From contig AZGY01000001.1 of assembly GCA_001636675.1 (NCBI GenBank), positions 1,424,097 to 1,488,096 on the forward strand: a stretch of 64,000 bases of DNA, read 5' to 3'. How positions within the stretch are numbered: the stretch's first letter is position 1; every line of letters begins with the position of its first letter. The position numbers and the translations under genes were made by a program. Shown piece by piece: positions 46,036 to 57,006 of the stretch. The notes under the pieces were generated by a model. The model made no database searches, was not told the DNA's origin, and was given only the letters and a program-made list of their open reading frames with translations. The stretch is from Moelleriella libera RCEF 2490 (taxonomy: Eukaryota > Ascomycota > Sordariomycetes > Hypocreales > Clavicipitaceae).

Positions 46036-47229
46036 TCAAGCACTGCCAGAAGCCCGGCACCATCTTGTCGCCACACTCAACGATGAACACGAATGAGGGA
46101 CTAAGCGTAGGGAACAGATCCATCGGCACGGCGCGCTGAGCGACTGGACTGGAATAGCTAATGGCCTTCTCCGCCTGACCACCGCCATTATTCGAAGCTG
46201 TACAGCCTCATAGTCTAGTATTGCACGCGTCTCTGGATGCCTCTGTAACAGTGGCGAGCTATCAATCAGATCAGCTAGACGCTCGTTCTTCTCATCGAGC
46301 GCATCGACGTCCGCTCCTTTGGCCAGTAAAACAACTGCGACCCCGACAGCGCCATGGAAGACGGCCCAGTGAAGCGGAGTGCTGTCTTTGATGACTGCAA
46401 GTGGCCTCGTGCTGTCGTTTGAGCAGAGACACGCCTCGACGCGGCAGCCCCAAACATCGACCTCCGGGCTCGACGCTGATTGACAGCTGGGCGTCTGAAT
46501 AGCCAACATAGTGGCCGAGAATTGACTGACACGCCTTTGGCGACAAATTCCCCAGCAAGTCTTGCCACTTCATCGTCACTGTTGTCGCCGTCGTCTGGGT
46601 AAAGAGACAAGCAGTGCAGGGGTGTCCAGCCCTCATGTGTGGAAGTGAGAGGATCGGCTTCATGATCTAGGAGAATCCGAGCCGCCTGCAGTATTTTGTG
46701 CTGGCTGAGCGGAAACTTTTTGGTCGCGGTCGACGGGACCAGCGCACACATCAACGGCGTCCAGCCATTGTCATTAGTCGCATTGACTTTTGCGCCGGAC
46801 GATGACAGGAATCGCAGTATGTCGGTCTTTTTGCCAGCTGCAGCCCAGTGCAGAAGTGTCTCCCCGCTGTTGTTCTTGAAGGAATTGCAGTTCGTCGTTG
46901 CATCGACTATCCGCTGGCAGACCTGCGGCGTAGATGGAGAAGATGTGCATGTCGGAGCCAAACGCGGCGTGGTGTAGGGGCGTATTACCGAGATGATCCT
47001 GAATCGTGGCGGACGCGCCACATTGCAACAACATTCGAATACCTGCTTCGTGGAAGCAGCGCCGAGGACTTTTCTTGACCAGTACTGGTGACCCCAGATG
47101 GTGAAGGGTAGTTGCCTCTTTCGAGTCTCGTCCGTCAGGATCAACGCCTTCTTCGAGGAGCGCCTTGAGAGCTCCAACCTTGTCCGCCCATGCCGACGTT
47201 TCGACGACGAGATTTGCTCCGAAATTCAT
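46036..47229 (-). pseudogene. Ankyrin-repeat gene, apparently frameshifted
   Basis: Ankyrin-repeat coding signal runs through three frames. From ATG 47229 the frame gives ALKALLEEGVDPDGRD, LLQCGASATIQD and HLGNTPLHHAAFGSD. Near 46915-46930 the ankyrin pattern moves to another frame (SGETLLHWAAAGKKTDILRFL, NDNGWTPLMCAL, HEGWTPLHCLS). No intron of realistic size fits this change, and a single extra base in GCAGGTC would explain it. A second frame change, between FVAKGV and CQSASSPEV near 46494-46537, can be explained by a 44-nt GT..AG intron. The last frame (STPLHWAVFHGAVGVAVVLLAKGADVDALDEKN) ends at 46036. The gene may be a recent pseudogene or hold one sequencing error. Ankyrin repeats bind proteins; no other domain is visible. 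Confidence 0.7.
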
Positions 47230-47567
47230 GGCGTCTGGGTCGGCCCCCACGTTTACGATTTTTCTTTTGCTTTTTCTAAATTTTTTTAAAAAAAAAAAGC
47301 CATCATTTTCTAGGAGTCATTCAAGAGAAAAGTCAGGGCTGGGATTCGCAGTACCACATGGCTGCGGCAACGCATGTAACATTAAAGAATTTTCCTTTGT
47401 AGTACACTCTATCGAACTTGAGCCTCAAACAAATGACAAGATCGTACTATACAATGAAGATCCGTTGCCTGATCATTCGCACACGCAGAGTCCAATCTAA
47501 CACGCTCAATCATCGTCATTCCCCCGAATTCGGCACTCATCAGGCAAGAGACTGTCGCCACAGCTTC
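47230..47567. other. Short spacer with A/T homopolymer runs
   Basis: A 338-bp spacer upstream of the ankyrin gene and downstream of the repeat-protein gene. A T/A run (about 47278-47301) lies within it. No gene. Confidence 0.4.
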
Positions 47568-48275
47568 TTACTGGGAGGCCTGGGCGAGACCCTCCTTGGC
47601 CGCCTGAATGGCCTCCCCGGCGGATCCGACGTCACCACCTTGGGCCTTACCGGGCTTGATCTTCATGATGTGGCCCTCCTTGGCCTTGAGGAGCGCATCG
47701 CTGGCCTCCTTGATGCTCTCGCCCGCATTAGCGCCCTCGAAACCCTTGCTCGGGGCCTTGGGGATCTTGGCAATGTTGCTCTCGGCCCTGGCTTGCACCT
47801 TCTTGGGCGTGTCGAATTTGGTATCGCCGCGCGCACCGAACTCGGGCTTCTTGCTGGCCAACTCCTCGAACTCGTTCAACCAGGTCTTGATGTTTTCGTA
47901 CCCGGAGCCGCCCTCGGTTCCTTGAGCCTGGCCGGCGGGCTTGCCGACCTGGCCGGGGGGGCCAGGCAAGAACTTCTTGTTGCCGCGGGCACCGAACTCG
48001 GGCTTCTTGCTAGCCAGCTTCTCGAACTCGGCCAACCAGGTCTTGATGTTCTCGAAGCCAGAACCGCCCTCGGTTCCCTGGGCCTCGCCGGCGGGCTTGC
48101 CGACCTGGCTGGGAGGGCCAGGCAAGAATTTCTTGTTGCCTCGGTTAGGGGGAGGGGTGGCGGGGGCGGCCTCAGAGGCACCAGCAACGGCTCCGGCTCC
48201 GGCGACCGGGCTGGCGTTGAGAACGGCGGGCGCAAAGGCCAGCATGGCCATGGCGATTTCGCTGGAGAACTTCAT
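47568..48275 (-). CDS. Secreted protein with tandem 52-residue repeats
   Basis: Encodes 235 residues in one exon from ATG 48275. The open frame continues upstream but the N-terminus MKFSSEIAMAMLAFAPAVLNAS is a standard secretion signal. Two perfectly phased 52-residue repeats follow, at 47988-48143 and 47832-47987. Each begins RGNKKFLPGPP, goes on through QVGKPAG and QGTEGGSG, then ENIKTWL, and ends LASKKPEFGA. They differ at about six residues. A third copy begins (RGDTKFDTPKK) but decays. The C-terminal third is Ala/Lys/Glu-rich and probably helical, with two related units, AGESIKEASDALLKAKEG and AGEAIQAAKEGLAQ. There are few cysteines and no known domain. I do not recognise the family; it could be a secreted effector or wall-associated protein. 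A long frame on the opposite strand is a shadow of the GC-rich repeats. Confidence 0.85.
   Translation of the reverse strand: MKFSSEIAMAMLAFAPAVLNASPVAGAGAVAGASEAAPATPPPNRGNKKFLPGPPSQVGKPAGEAQGTEGGSGFENIKTWLAEFEKLASKKPEFGARGNKKFLPGPPGQVGKPAGQAQGTEGGSGYENIKTWLNEFEELASKKPEFGARGDTKFDTPKKVQARAESNIAKIPKAPSKGFEGANAGESIKEASDALLKAKEGHIMKIKPGKAQGGDVGSAGEAIQAAKEGLAQASQ
47832..48143 (-). repeat. Two in-frame 156-bp tandem coding repeats
   Basis: Two adjacent 156-nt units (48143-47988 and 47987-47832) inside the secreted-protein gene. They are nearly identical at protein level, with most differences conservative (S/G, E/Q, F/Y, A/N, K/E). The exact multiple of three and adjacency point to tandem duplication. 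Confidence 0.9.
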
Positions 48276-49239
48276 CTTGCCGGTTTGAGGGTGGAAGGGT
48301 TTTGGAAGGCTGGGAGAGTCTTGCGAGTCTGGATCAGGGGCGGTCTGGTGGAGGCTGGTGATGAGTGCGCGACGCCGCGGGTGGTGAATGCTGTTGTGTG
48401 AGTGATGCTGATGGTGGAAATCCGTTTTTGGAGGAGATTCAGCAGATCTTTTATCCACGGGAGATCTGATTCTCTAGAAATTTCCAAAGCAGTCTTCCAT
48501 CACGCTGAATTACCAGCCCAGTGGCTCCTTGACGTGACTTCGAAAGAGATCTCTGATTCACGCACTCACCCAGTGATTGGACGTGTAAATTGATCGGCCG
48601 ATATGACGTGATGCTCTCAATACGCATAAGCTGTCAAAGCACTTTCAGCTTCTGCAAAAGACGGGCATTCGTTTCACGTGTAGTAATGACACGAGACGGT
48701 GCAATACGGGAATGCTGGCAAGCCGCGTCCGGTGCCGACTTCCATCGCGAGATACGATATATCCTCTGATCCACATCGAAAAGGCTTGGAGAGAGAGCGG
48801 CCAAGCCCACACGCCCGGCAATGTTGCTAGATCACGCATATTGCCCAACCCATGCTTGCTTCGCCGGCAATGAGTCGCCATCCAACTAAAAGTTAGCGTG
48901 GCGATGATACGGGCCAGGTGCGGATCGGATCTTCAATAGAGGCTGTGCCTGCAGGGCAAGCTGACATGACGAGACCTTGAAGATCAGGCACGACAAGTCT
49001 AGACTGGGATCCATTTGAGAGTTGAATAGATGAAGCCGGTTCCAATTTTGGAGCCCTCGGTCGACAACATTATCGCGCAAAGACTTGCACGCAGGTTAGG
49101 TCATGTGCCTACTTGCATATGATAACAGCGCGATGACCTCGATGAACGGCCAAACTGCATATCACGAGAGCAGAGGAGATGCGCAATCAATCGTGGTGGC
49201 ACTGACGTCTGGTTTGGCCCCTTGCTGTCAGCCAATATG

Positions 49240-49750
49240 AAGGGCAATCTTCCCCTTAAATCGCGCGGTGGCCAGATCTCGCCACGTGATAGGTAAATAA
49301 TATGCTCTTGTCTTATGTATAATCTCAGTTAAACTTAGAGGCCGTCTACTTATTACAATAAAAGTAGTCGAATTATTAGGCATTAGCAGTAGTGGTAATA
49401 GTGGTAGAGGAGGAGGAGGAGGCAGCCTGTCTTCCATTATAGCCACCCTTGGCTCCTCCTCCTTCTTTGAAGCCAAGCAATAACTAGGTTAATTGCTAAA
49501 AAAAGGCAATTACTCTCATGAAAGCAGAAAAAGAGATAAAAATAAGATAAAAGGTAAAGACCTAATGGGAAGTAGTGGGGAACTCCCCGATCTTAGGAGG
49601 GAGCCTGTCCGCTAGGAAGGGCATAATGCATTAATATTGAGTCAAGCTTGGTGATAATACATAGGGCTACGCAGGACGTCCTAAGCTGCAACCACTAAGT
49701 CGTATCACACTATAACTATATGACATAGTATGCGGTCCGTTCGAGAACAC
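49240..49750. repeat. AT-rich island, possible degraded transposon or repeat copy
   Basis: About 500 bp with composition clearly lower in GC than the surroundings, many TTA/TAA/ATA triplets and runs such as AAAAATAAGATAAAAGG. It includes short imperfect repeats (GTAGTGGTAATAGTGGTAG, then GAGGAGGAGGAGG). No terminal repeats or transposase motif could be defined by eye. Low GC together with many stop codons in all frames is what repeat-induced point mutation leaves, but this is inference. Confidence 0.4.
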
Positions 49751-49948
49751 GGGCGCACGGGGGATATTGCACTCAAGTCAGGAGAAGCCATAGCATGAGA
49801 TGAGTGGAGCTCAGTTGATGGAGGCAATTCAGGCACACACGCACGTCTCAATTGGAAGAGATGACTTGTCGCGACTCGCGGCCGTCAACCCGTCAGTCCT
49901 GTCACGGCACGCATAAACTCCAGGCTAGTAGCCCGACTCGGGCCGTGT

Positions 49949-49978
49949 TCTAGTCTGAATGTGTCTAGTCTGAATGTG
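49949..49978. repeat. 15-bp tandem duplication
   Basis: Two exact copies of TCTAGTCTGAATGTG side by side in non-coding DNA. Confidence 0.9.
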
Positions 49979-51978
49979 CCTCGCGAGATGAAGCTCATGG
50001 CTCGGCCAGGAGAGAGAGGCCTCATCCATCCATCACCTGCATCATCGGCTGGCATGCCCGTCTGGACGATTTCGATCAAGACGATGCTGCACGGAAAGAA
50101 AACATGCGTTGGGCCAGCTCGTGGGTGCGGTTTCTTCTTCTCGCCTTCAGTATCAGGTCTCCGGCTGTTTCTTTCCACGCTCCTCGAAGCACAGCATGAC
50201 TCGAGACAGCCGGGCTCAGCACAGATATCGTGGTTCACGTCTGAGCGTCGATTAAGCACTCTGGCCCAAATTGTGGAAGATGGATGAGTTTGACAGCTTC
50301 AGATTGTAAGAACAGGCTTTCGTGAGTGATAAATTGGTACTTGCAATATAGGCTCCGAACGATGGCAGCAATTGAGATCGCTGCGAAGTCAAGTCCGAGC
50401 GCAGGGGCCTCCGCAGTCACGATCAAACAAAACTCACCAGATCGCTCCGATCGGTGCCTCTTCTTAGGATGCGGTTGTGGTCAAGTGCCATGTCATTGGC
50501 ATCCCTGACGAAAAAGTCCATTCCATTCCAAGCTCATTGACGTCGCTGGGGTCTTCGAATACGCGGGCCCCTTCTTTCGAATTGCATCGCCTTGACTTGA
50601 CGTGACTTGAGTTCACCTCAAGGCGCAATAGATTTCTTTCCCCTTCAAAACTGTACAGCGGTCTAGAGCAAAGCCCAAGTCGCATGAGATTGTCTCAGAA
50701 CCTGGGTCCAGCCCTCAGAGTTCACAGATTGTGGATCTTCAAGATTCCATCGAGTCGACTCGGGAAACCGCAGCGAAAGAGTGGGATCAACTCAAGGGAC
50801 ATCTTACCGTACGGGAATGGGCATCAAATTGATCCAAAGATGAAACTCGTATATTGATTGGTCCAACGTGCAATATGACATTGCTCAGGCGCATGACGCA
50901 ATATCCGACTTTTCTCGGGAAAACTTCGCAGACTTCGCCCGCCGCGCCTGATTCACTCGTCGAGTCATGAGTCTCGGTCGCGTTTATTTCCTCTACAACG
51001 ACAATTTATTTCAGGAAGAGAGACAACTCGACTATACGCGTCGTTTGATCACAGCTGTGCAGCGTAGATGTCTGTGCGTTTGCCACTGCGTTCTGCGCCC
51101 CAGACGATGCCGAATGGCTCAAGGCAAGCAAGTGCCAAGCTTGTGTTGGCAACTTGCCGCAGATGATTAATGGCTGCTATAAGGTTTAATTGAACACGGC
51201 GTCTGCAGCGGCGCATAAGCGCTCTGTGCCAATGTCCAAATGGGTCAGAGTCTAATTCTTTGTCACAGTCGGAAGGAAGCGACATGAGTCGCGAAAGCCG
51301 ATGCAGAGAATGCGCTCGCGTCAAACACGTTGAGAGGTGACATACCCTGCGGATGCATCCATCCATTTGCCACGAGACTGTTTCTATTGCAAGAAGCCCA
51401 AGTTTTGGATTGCCGCAAACCTCGTGCTAATCGCATTGGCTATCAATGGATCCAGAGCCAATGGAATCAGAGCGGCTGGGATTCGGGATGCATTTTCTCA
51501 CATGAGGCAAGGAGCACACGCGTGTTTCAAGACAAATCACCTCCGCAATGATCACAGCGCATTCTAGAGGCCGACAAGGCCACTAGTAGATTGACATCAG
51601 CTAATCCCATGTTCGAACCCGCTTCGAAACCCGCTTCGATTGATTGAAAGCCGGAGCTACCTATAATGCTTCAGGTATCTAGGATGGCTTTCCTCTCATC
51701 GCCTTGGAAAAGATCACCCACTTGGGCGAGGCCGGACATACCGAGGCAAACTGAAGCTCAGGTAAAATCGCATTGAGGTAGAACTTTTCGGTCACTCTCG
51801 CCTGCTGACACAACGCCGTTCCAATGGACTCGAAGAATGTTCACGTTTAGGCGTCTGGGTCTGTTGGCCCGCTGGGTCTGTCCAGGATGGCTGCAGACAG
51901 ATCTTTCGTTCCCTCGATCTTCTTTAAAGAGTAGATCGGAGGTGATTCCGTCTACGGTAAAGGAGCTGTAGTTCATCG

Positions 51979-53724
51979 TCAAACGCGATCATCAGGCGCA
52001 GCTCGTGAAGCTGCCATCTTCGAAATATCATGCTCATCAAAAGGATCGACGATCGTGCTCGCAAACTTCCGCGCAGGTACACGCTTCGCGAAAAGCATAT
52101 CCAGCTCATGGTACGAACGGTTCCACGTCTCCGGCAGGCGAAAGTAACTCCAGACAAACATGCCGAAACATGTGCCGCCCCAAACGAACCCAGTGTAACC
52201 CTTCAGGTTCCACGCCTGCGGGTTCATAAAGTACTGCTGCAGGGTGCCGCCAATGGTGCCCATAATGTTGTTGCTGTCACGCGCGAGGCAAATTGTTTTC
52301 TGGCGAAGGCGCGTGGAGCCCATTTCTGCGGGGAGAGCCCAGCCAAGTTGCCCGGCCGTGAGCTGGAACACGAACGTCCATACCATGGTGAGGCAAGCTT
52401 GCGCCATGGCAACGTTGTGCGTGTTTGTCCATATGTTGAGGATGCCGATGAGAAAGAGGATGAGGCACATGACTGCCATGCCCCAGACGTAAATTGTACG
52501 ACGACCAAAGTTTGGCATCAGGACGAACCAATTCACGAGACAGCCGACGAACGCGAGGCCAGTACCGCCTAGAGCAAGTGAGTAGGTAGTACTGGTGCCA
52601 AGGCCAATTTGCGAAAAGAAGTAGCTGCTGTTATAGGCAAAGGCAATACCGCAGAGAATTTGGCCTGCAAAGACGAGACAGGCGATCTCTGTGCGGCGCA
52701 GCTCAAAGCCTCTGAAGCAATCGAGATAGCTGGTGCCGACCTGCAGCTGCCGCTCTAGGTTGTCTGTGTAAATAATTGTGGAGAGAGTCTTGCGAGGATC
52801 AATATGTGTGGCTTTGGGAGACTGGAGCCGTCGGAGTGATGCCTCGGCTTCTTCAAGCTTGCCCATGCGCACGAGGTACCACGGTGACTCCGGCGACATG
52901 TAGATAAGGGGAGCAAGGAAGACGGGCCAGAACCATTGCAAGGCAAAGGGGATCTTGTATCCCCATTCGTCTTTCCTTTCTGAGAGACCCTTGAGGACTC
53001 CAGCCGAGATGAGCTGCCCGATGATGAAGCACATGTTCGTATAAGACGTCATGTAGGTCCGAAGAGCCGTGGGAAGAATCTCGGACGCGTAGCCTGGAGC
53101 CGTCGTGGCTAGGATGCCCCACGGGAAGCCGCAAAGAATCTCACCAACCACAAGGACCTTGAGATTGGGCGCGAAGAAGACGACGAAAATGAAGGCCGAT
53201 AGTGCCAGGAGCGCCCAGAGCTGCACCCGTCTGGATCCATACTTGGGAACAAGGTATCCGCCGAGCAAACACCCGAGGATGGAGCCGACGCTGCCGCCCT
53301 GAGACAGTCCGGCTTGCCACGACGGGGTCAATTGGTATCCCGTTGGTGTTTCGGGCGTCATCCCAACAAAATATCCGTACTTGATCAGGAAGGAAGCTGG
53401 ATGTAAGGGGAAAGAAGCAGAAGCGTCAATCGTGCGTGTTTTTCCAGCTCTGAGAGTTTGGGACTGGCTGCACTTACGATACGCGAAGAAGTTGGACAAG
53501 AGGTTGGTATCGTAGCCTTCCATGATGACACAAGTTGCCGAGATCAAGGCCCACATGACGGCTTGAGGGTACGTTTGAAGCGCACCGCGAACGGTCAGCT
53601 CATGCTCGTCGGCTGTCGACTCGAGAGCCGCTTGATTCAGGACGCCGTTGTCCAGGGATCCTTCATTGGCGGCCTTGGCCAAGGTCGTCCCAACCTCGAT
53701 TTGCTCTACGGCCGGCTTCTCCAT
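51979..53724 (-). CDS. MFS sugar transporter (alpha-glucoside/oligosaccharide permease type)
   Basis: Encodes 554 residues from two exons: 53478-53724 and 51979-53396. The 81-nt intron could also be read through in frame, but removing it restores FFAYPSFLIKYGYF, the usual first loop. The sugar-porter signature is well kept: MEGYDTNLLSNFF, GGYLVPKYGSRRVQLWALLAL, the central PESPWYLVRMGKLEEAEASLRRL, and LPETWNRSYHELDMLFAKRVP at the C-terminus. Twelve membrane helices are expected in the plasma membrane, importing sugar with protons. The alpha-glucoside/oligosaccharide branch (MAL permease type, also fungal raffinose transporters) is favoured by the PESPWYL and PETxxRxxxELDxLF motifs. Its divergent partner is an alpha-galactosidase, so melibiose, raffinose or related galactosides are the likely cargo. 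That is inference. Confidence 0.92.
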   Translation of the reverse strand: MEKPAVEQIEVGTTLAKAANEGSLDNGVLNQAALESTADEHELTVRGALQTYPQAVMWALISATCVIMEGYDTNLLSNFFAYRKCSQSQTLRAGKTRTIDASASFPLHPASFLIKYGYFVGMTPETPTGYQLTPSWQAGLSQGGSVGSILGCLLGGYLVPKYGSRRVQLWALLALSAFIFVVFFAPNLKVLVVGEILCGFPWGILATTAPGYASEILPTALRTYMTSYTNMCFIIGQLISAGVLKGLSERKDEWGYKIPFALQWFWPVFLAPLIYMSPESPWYLVRMGKLEEAEASLRRLQSPKATHIDPRKTLSTIIYTDNLERQLQVGTSYLDCFRGFELRRTEIACLVFAGQILCGIAFAYNSSYFFSQIGLGTSTTYSLALGGTGLAFVGCLVNWFVLMPNFGRRTIYVWGMAVMCLILFLIGILNIWTNTHNVAMAQACLTMVWTFVFQLTAGQLGWALPAEMGSTRLRQKTICLARDSNNIMGTIGGTLQQYFMNPQAWNLKGYTGFVWGGTCFGMFVWSYFRLPETWNRSYHELDMLFAKRVPARKFASTIVDPFDEHDISKMAASRAAPDDRV

Positions 53725-54648
53725 ATTGGTCTCGGTTTTTTTGGTAAAGAAAAGTTCAATCTCAGAACATAAGTCCTATGACAGAGATGCTTTTTACGAC
53801 GATCAACGCCAGATGACTCGATGTCGGAGTGCCAAAACCGTCAAACGACGCCAATTCGACGTATATATACTGCAGAGCCGAGACGGCAATTGACGAGAAA
53901 GCGGCCGTGAGATTGTGGCTTGTCATGAAGTCGTTGGTCGACGTTCTAACGCGGAAACATATTCGGACATTGAAATTACCAATGAGCCTCATCATGTACA
54001 TCGTCCGACAAATCAGGTCCGAAGGCAAAAGCCTCGAAACGAAGTCAGAGCCTAGATCGCTCCTAGTCCCGCGGGCCTGCCGTGGTGGTCTGTTTTCGGT
54101 TGGGGAAAGAAGATGGAGCTGCCACGGCTTCCCCGCAAACCCCAGGAAACCGGAGTGCCCATCGAACCCGTCGGCCCACTTCGGCATGGCGAAGTGCATC
54201 CTGTATGGTACTATGTGAGGGGTGGTGTGCCGCCTCGACTATGTCGATCTCATCGTACGTGCGGCAGAGGCCTTTTGGGCGGACAAATGACCGACTAGCT
54301 GTCAGGGTGCCGAACCTTGTTCCCGGCTGGTGTCCGGTCGTGGGGCTTTCTTCGCCCGGCTTAAGTTCCGGGGGCGCAGATCCTATTCCTCTTGGGGTAA
54401 AATTCGGTTATTTCGTCTCTCCGCTCACTGGTCGGCCCCGTCGTCGACGCCATTCAGTTTGTCGGCATACCGGGCCTCCAGACCGACGTTTCAACCACAT
54501 CCGAGGTGCAGAAAAGGAAACACTGGCAGCTTGCTGGGAGTGATGCTTCTTTGAGCTCCTATATCATCTCTCCTTCAGGACTTTGCCGCAATCCACGCAT
54601 TTTGAGATTGCGACAGATCATCTACTGCCGGGCGCTCACTTCCAAGCC
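53725..54648. promoter_or_regulatory. Shared divergent promoter of sugar permease and alpha-galactosidase
   Basis: A 924-bp spacer between head-to-head genes of one likely pathway. Several CGG/CCG triplets occur, the half-site type of Zn2Cys6 proteins, but spacing was not tested. A TATATATA-like stretch lies at about 53860-53868 near the permease side. Confidence 0.5.
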
Positions 54649-57006
54649 ATGACCAAAAGCCTTCCCAACCACGGCTCTCATGCCGTCCTCAAGCTAGAGC
54701 GTGAGCCTCGATAGTCCTTTTTTTTTTTTCTCTCTCTCGCGTCCCGACCAGCCCCTGTTGACCGTTCCGATAGCTGTCGTTGTCGACAAAAAGTCTTTTG
54801 CTCTCAACGGCAAGGACGTATCCTATCACTTTCACATCGATGAGGCCACGGGTGACATCGTGTCCGATCATTTTGGCGGCCATGTCACCGAGGTTTACGA
54901 GGAGGAGTTGTATCCTCGAGGTGGTTGGTCGACCCAGGAACACATTCGGCGCGAGTTTCCTGACCTCGGCTGTGGCGACTTTCGCTCTCCCGCAGTCCGG
55001 ATCACGCAGGCCGCTGGACATACAGTCAGCGCCTTCAAGTATGTCTCGCACGAGGTGACCACGGGAAAACCAGAGCTCCCGGGCTTGCCCGCCACTTTTG
55101 GCAATAAAGACGAAGTGACAACGCTCGTGGTGCGATTGTATGACTCCATCAGCTCTGTACAAGTTGACTTGCATTACTCCATCTTTACGAACCACAATGC
55201 CATTGCACGCAGTGCGACGGTCAAAAATTCAAGTGATCAGAGCATCACTGTCGAAAAACTGGCCAGCTTCAGCACCGATCTGCCTTTTGATGAGTATGAG
55301 ATACTGCAACTCTCAGGCGAGTGGGTCAGGGAGTGTAAGCGGACTCGTCGCAAAGTCGACTATGGTACCCAAGGGTGAGCATGCGCTACTACTCTGTCCC
55401 TGTCATCTCGTGTGGCATGACGTGAAAGCTAACCTGAAACGTCAGGTTCGGTAGTAATGCTGGCTATTCTTCGCATTACAACAACCCCTTTTTAGGGCTC
55501 GTGAGACCCTCCACCACAGAGAATCATGGCGACGTCTGGGGGTTTTCTCTTATTTACACGGGCTCGTTCAGTGCCGAGGTTGAACAGAGCGCGCAAGGGT
55601 ATACTCGAGTCTTGATGGGCATGAATCCAAATCAGCTTTCATGGCAGCTGAAGCCTGGCGAATCTTTAACCTCACCTGAGTGTGTGAGCATTTATACATC
55701 TGCAGGCATCGGCGATATGTCACGCAAGTTCCACCGTCTGTTTCGTCAGCATCTTATCACAAGCCGCTTCGTAGACAAACCGAGACCAGTGCTGCTCAAC
55801 AGCTGGGAAGGGCTCTTCTTTGACTTTGACGAAGCTACCATCTACAGCATGGCCCAGGAATCCGCCAAGCTTGGCATCAAGCTGTTTGTCCTGGACGATG
55901 GTTGGTTCGGCGTCAAGTATCCACGCGTCAATGACCATGCTGGTCTTGGCGACTGGAAACCAAACCCGGCACGATTTCCGCACGGCCTCAAGTCCATTGC
56001 AGACAAGGTGAGGGGCCTGAAGGTGATGCAGCCTTCCAAGCCGCATCACCAATCGGAAACCATGCAGTTTGGTGTGTGGCTGGAGCCCGAGATGGTCAAC
56101 CCCAATTCGGAACTCTATGAGGAACATCCGGACTGGGTGCTTTTCGCCGGGGACTATCCAAGAACGGAAGCTAGACAGCAGCTTGTTCTCAATCTGGCGC
56201 TGCCAGCAGTACAGGACTTCATCATTGACAGTGTTTCCGACGTTCTTCGCAGCGCACCAATCACCTACATCAAGTGGGACAACAACAGGGGCATCCATGA
56301 GTCTCCCTCCCCCAGCACCTACCATGCTTACATGCTTGGGCTCTACCGCGTATTAAAAGAGCTGACTCGTCGCTTTCCTGACGTGCTTTGGGAAGGTTGT
56401 GCCTCTGGCGGTGGTCGCTTCGATCCCGGCATCCTGCATTACTTCCCGCAAAGCTGGACGTCAGATAATACTGATGCTCTGGATCGTCTTCAGATCCAAT
56501 TTGGCACTTCACTTGTATATCCGGCATCGGCTATGGGCTGCCATGTCGGAGCAGTGCCATATCCTACGACTGGTCGTTCCACTCCAGTCCGATTTCGAGC
56601 ACATGTGGCCATGATGGGAGGTTCTTTTGGACTCGAGCTGGATCCCGCTCACCTTCCCGCCGAGGAGAGAGCTGAACTTCCAGAACTCATAGAGTTGGCT
56701 GAGCGTGTCAACCCCATTGTGGTGCGGGGCGACATGTGGCGATTGCGATTGCCGGGCGAGTCCAACTTCCCTGCAGTGTTGTTCGTCTCTCAAGATGGAT
56801 CTGAGGGAGTGCTATTTCTCTTTCAAGTCCGCACTGTACCCGTGCACAATTTTCCCAGGCTTTATTTGCAAGGTCTTGACCCAGCATCGAGGTACAGATT
56901 GGACGGTGAGAAGGTTTACTCGGGTGCTACCCTGATGAACCGCGGCTTTCGACACAACTTCCATGGCGACTACGATAGCAAGGTCATTTTGCTGGACCGA
57001 GTTTGA
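54649..57006 (+). CDS. GH36 alpha-galactosidase
   Basis: Encodes 737 residues from three exons: 54649-54700, 54774-55374 and 55446-57006. The first exon is only 52 nt (MTKSLPNHGSHAVLKLE). The acceptor ending at 54773 gives KLEPVVVDKKSFALNGKDVSYHF; an earlier AG would lose the frame. The N-terminal beta-sandwich runs to about residue 330, followed by the (beta/alpha)8 barrel with LFVLDDGWFG, the nucleophile in YIKWDNNR (Asp496) and the acid/base in WTSDNTD (Asp558). CASGGGRFDPGIL is the usual family segment between them. No signal peptide is evident, so it is probably intracellular, like the large GH36 enzymes that cut galactosides after uptake by the neighbouring permease. It acts on melibiose, raffinose and alpha-galactosyl ends. 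Confidence 0.95.

Larger units (their letters stand above)
48276..51978. other. 3.7-kb gene-empty region with an AT-rich island
   Basis: Nothing coding can be supported here. It includes the AT-rich island listed separately and a 15-bp tandem duplication at 49949-49978. The remaining frames (60-124 codons) lack motifs. It separates the secreted-protein genes from the galactoside locus. Confidence 0.45.

Noticed and set aside
46494..46537. Second frameshift in the ankyrin gene
   Set aside because: A 44-nt GT..AG intron explains this change of frame, so only the break near 46920 is reported as a lesion.
47418..48401. Plus-strand open frame of 327 codons with Leu-rich repeats
   Set aside because: The repeats only mirror the tandem repeats of the minus-strand secreted protein, which has a proper signal peptide.
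54701..54773. Start of the alpha-galactosidase frame at about 54701
   Set aside because: No ATG there; the segment is a pyrimidine-rich intron. A first exon from ATG 54649 joined at 54774 restores the conserved PVVVDKKSFALNG.
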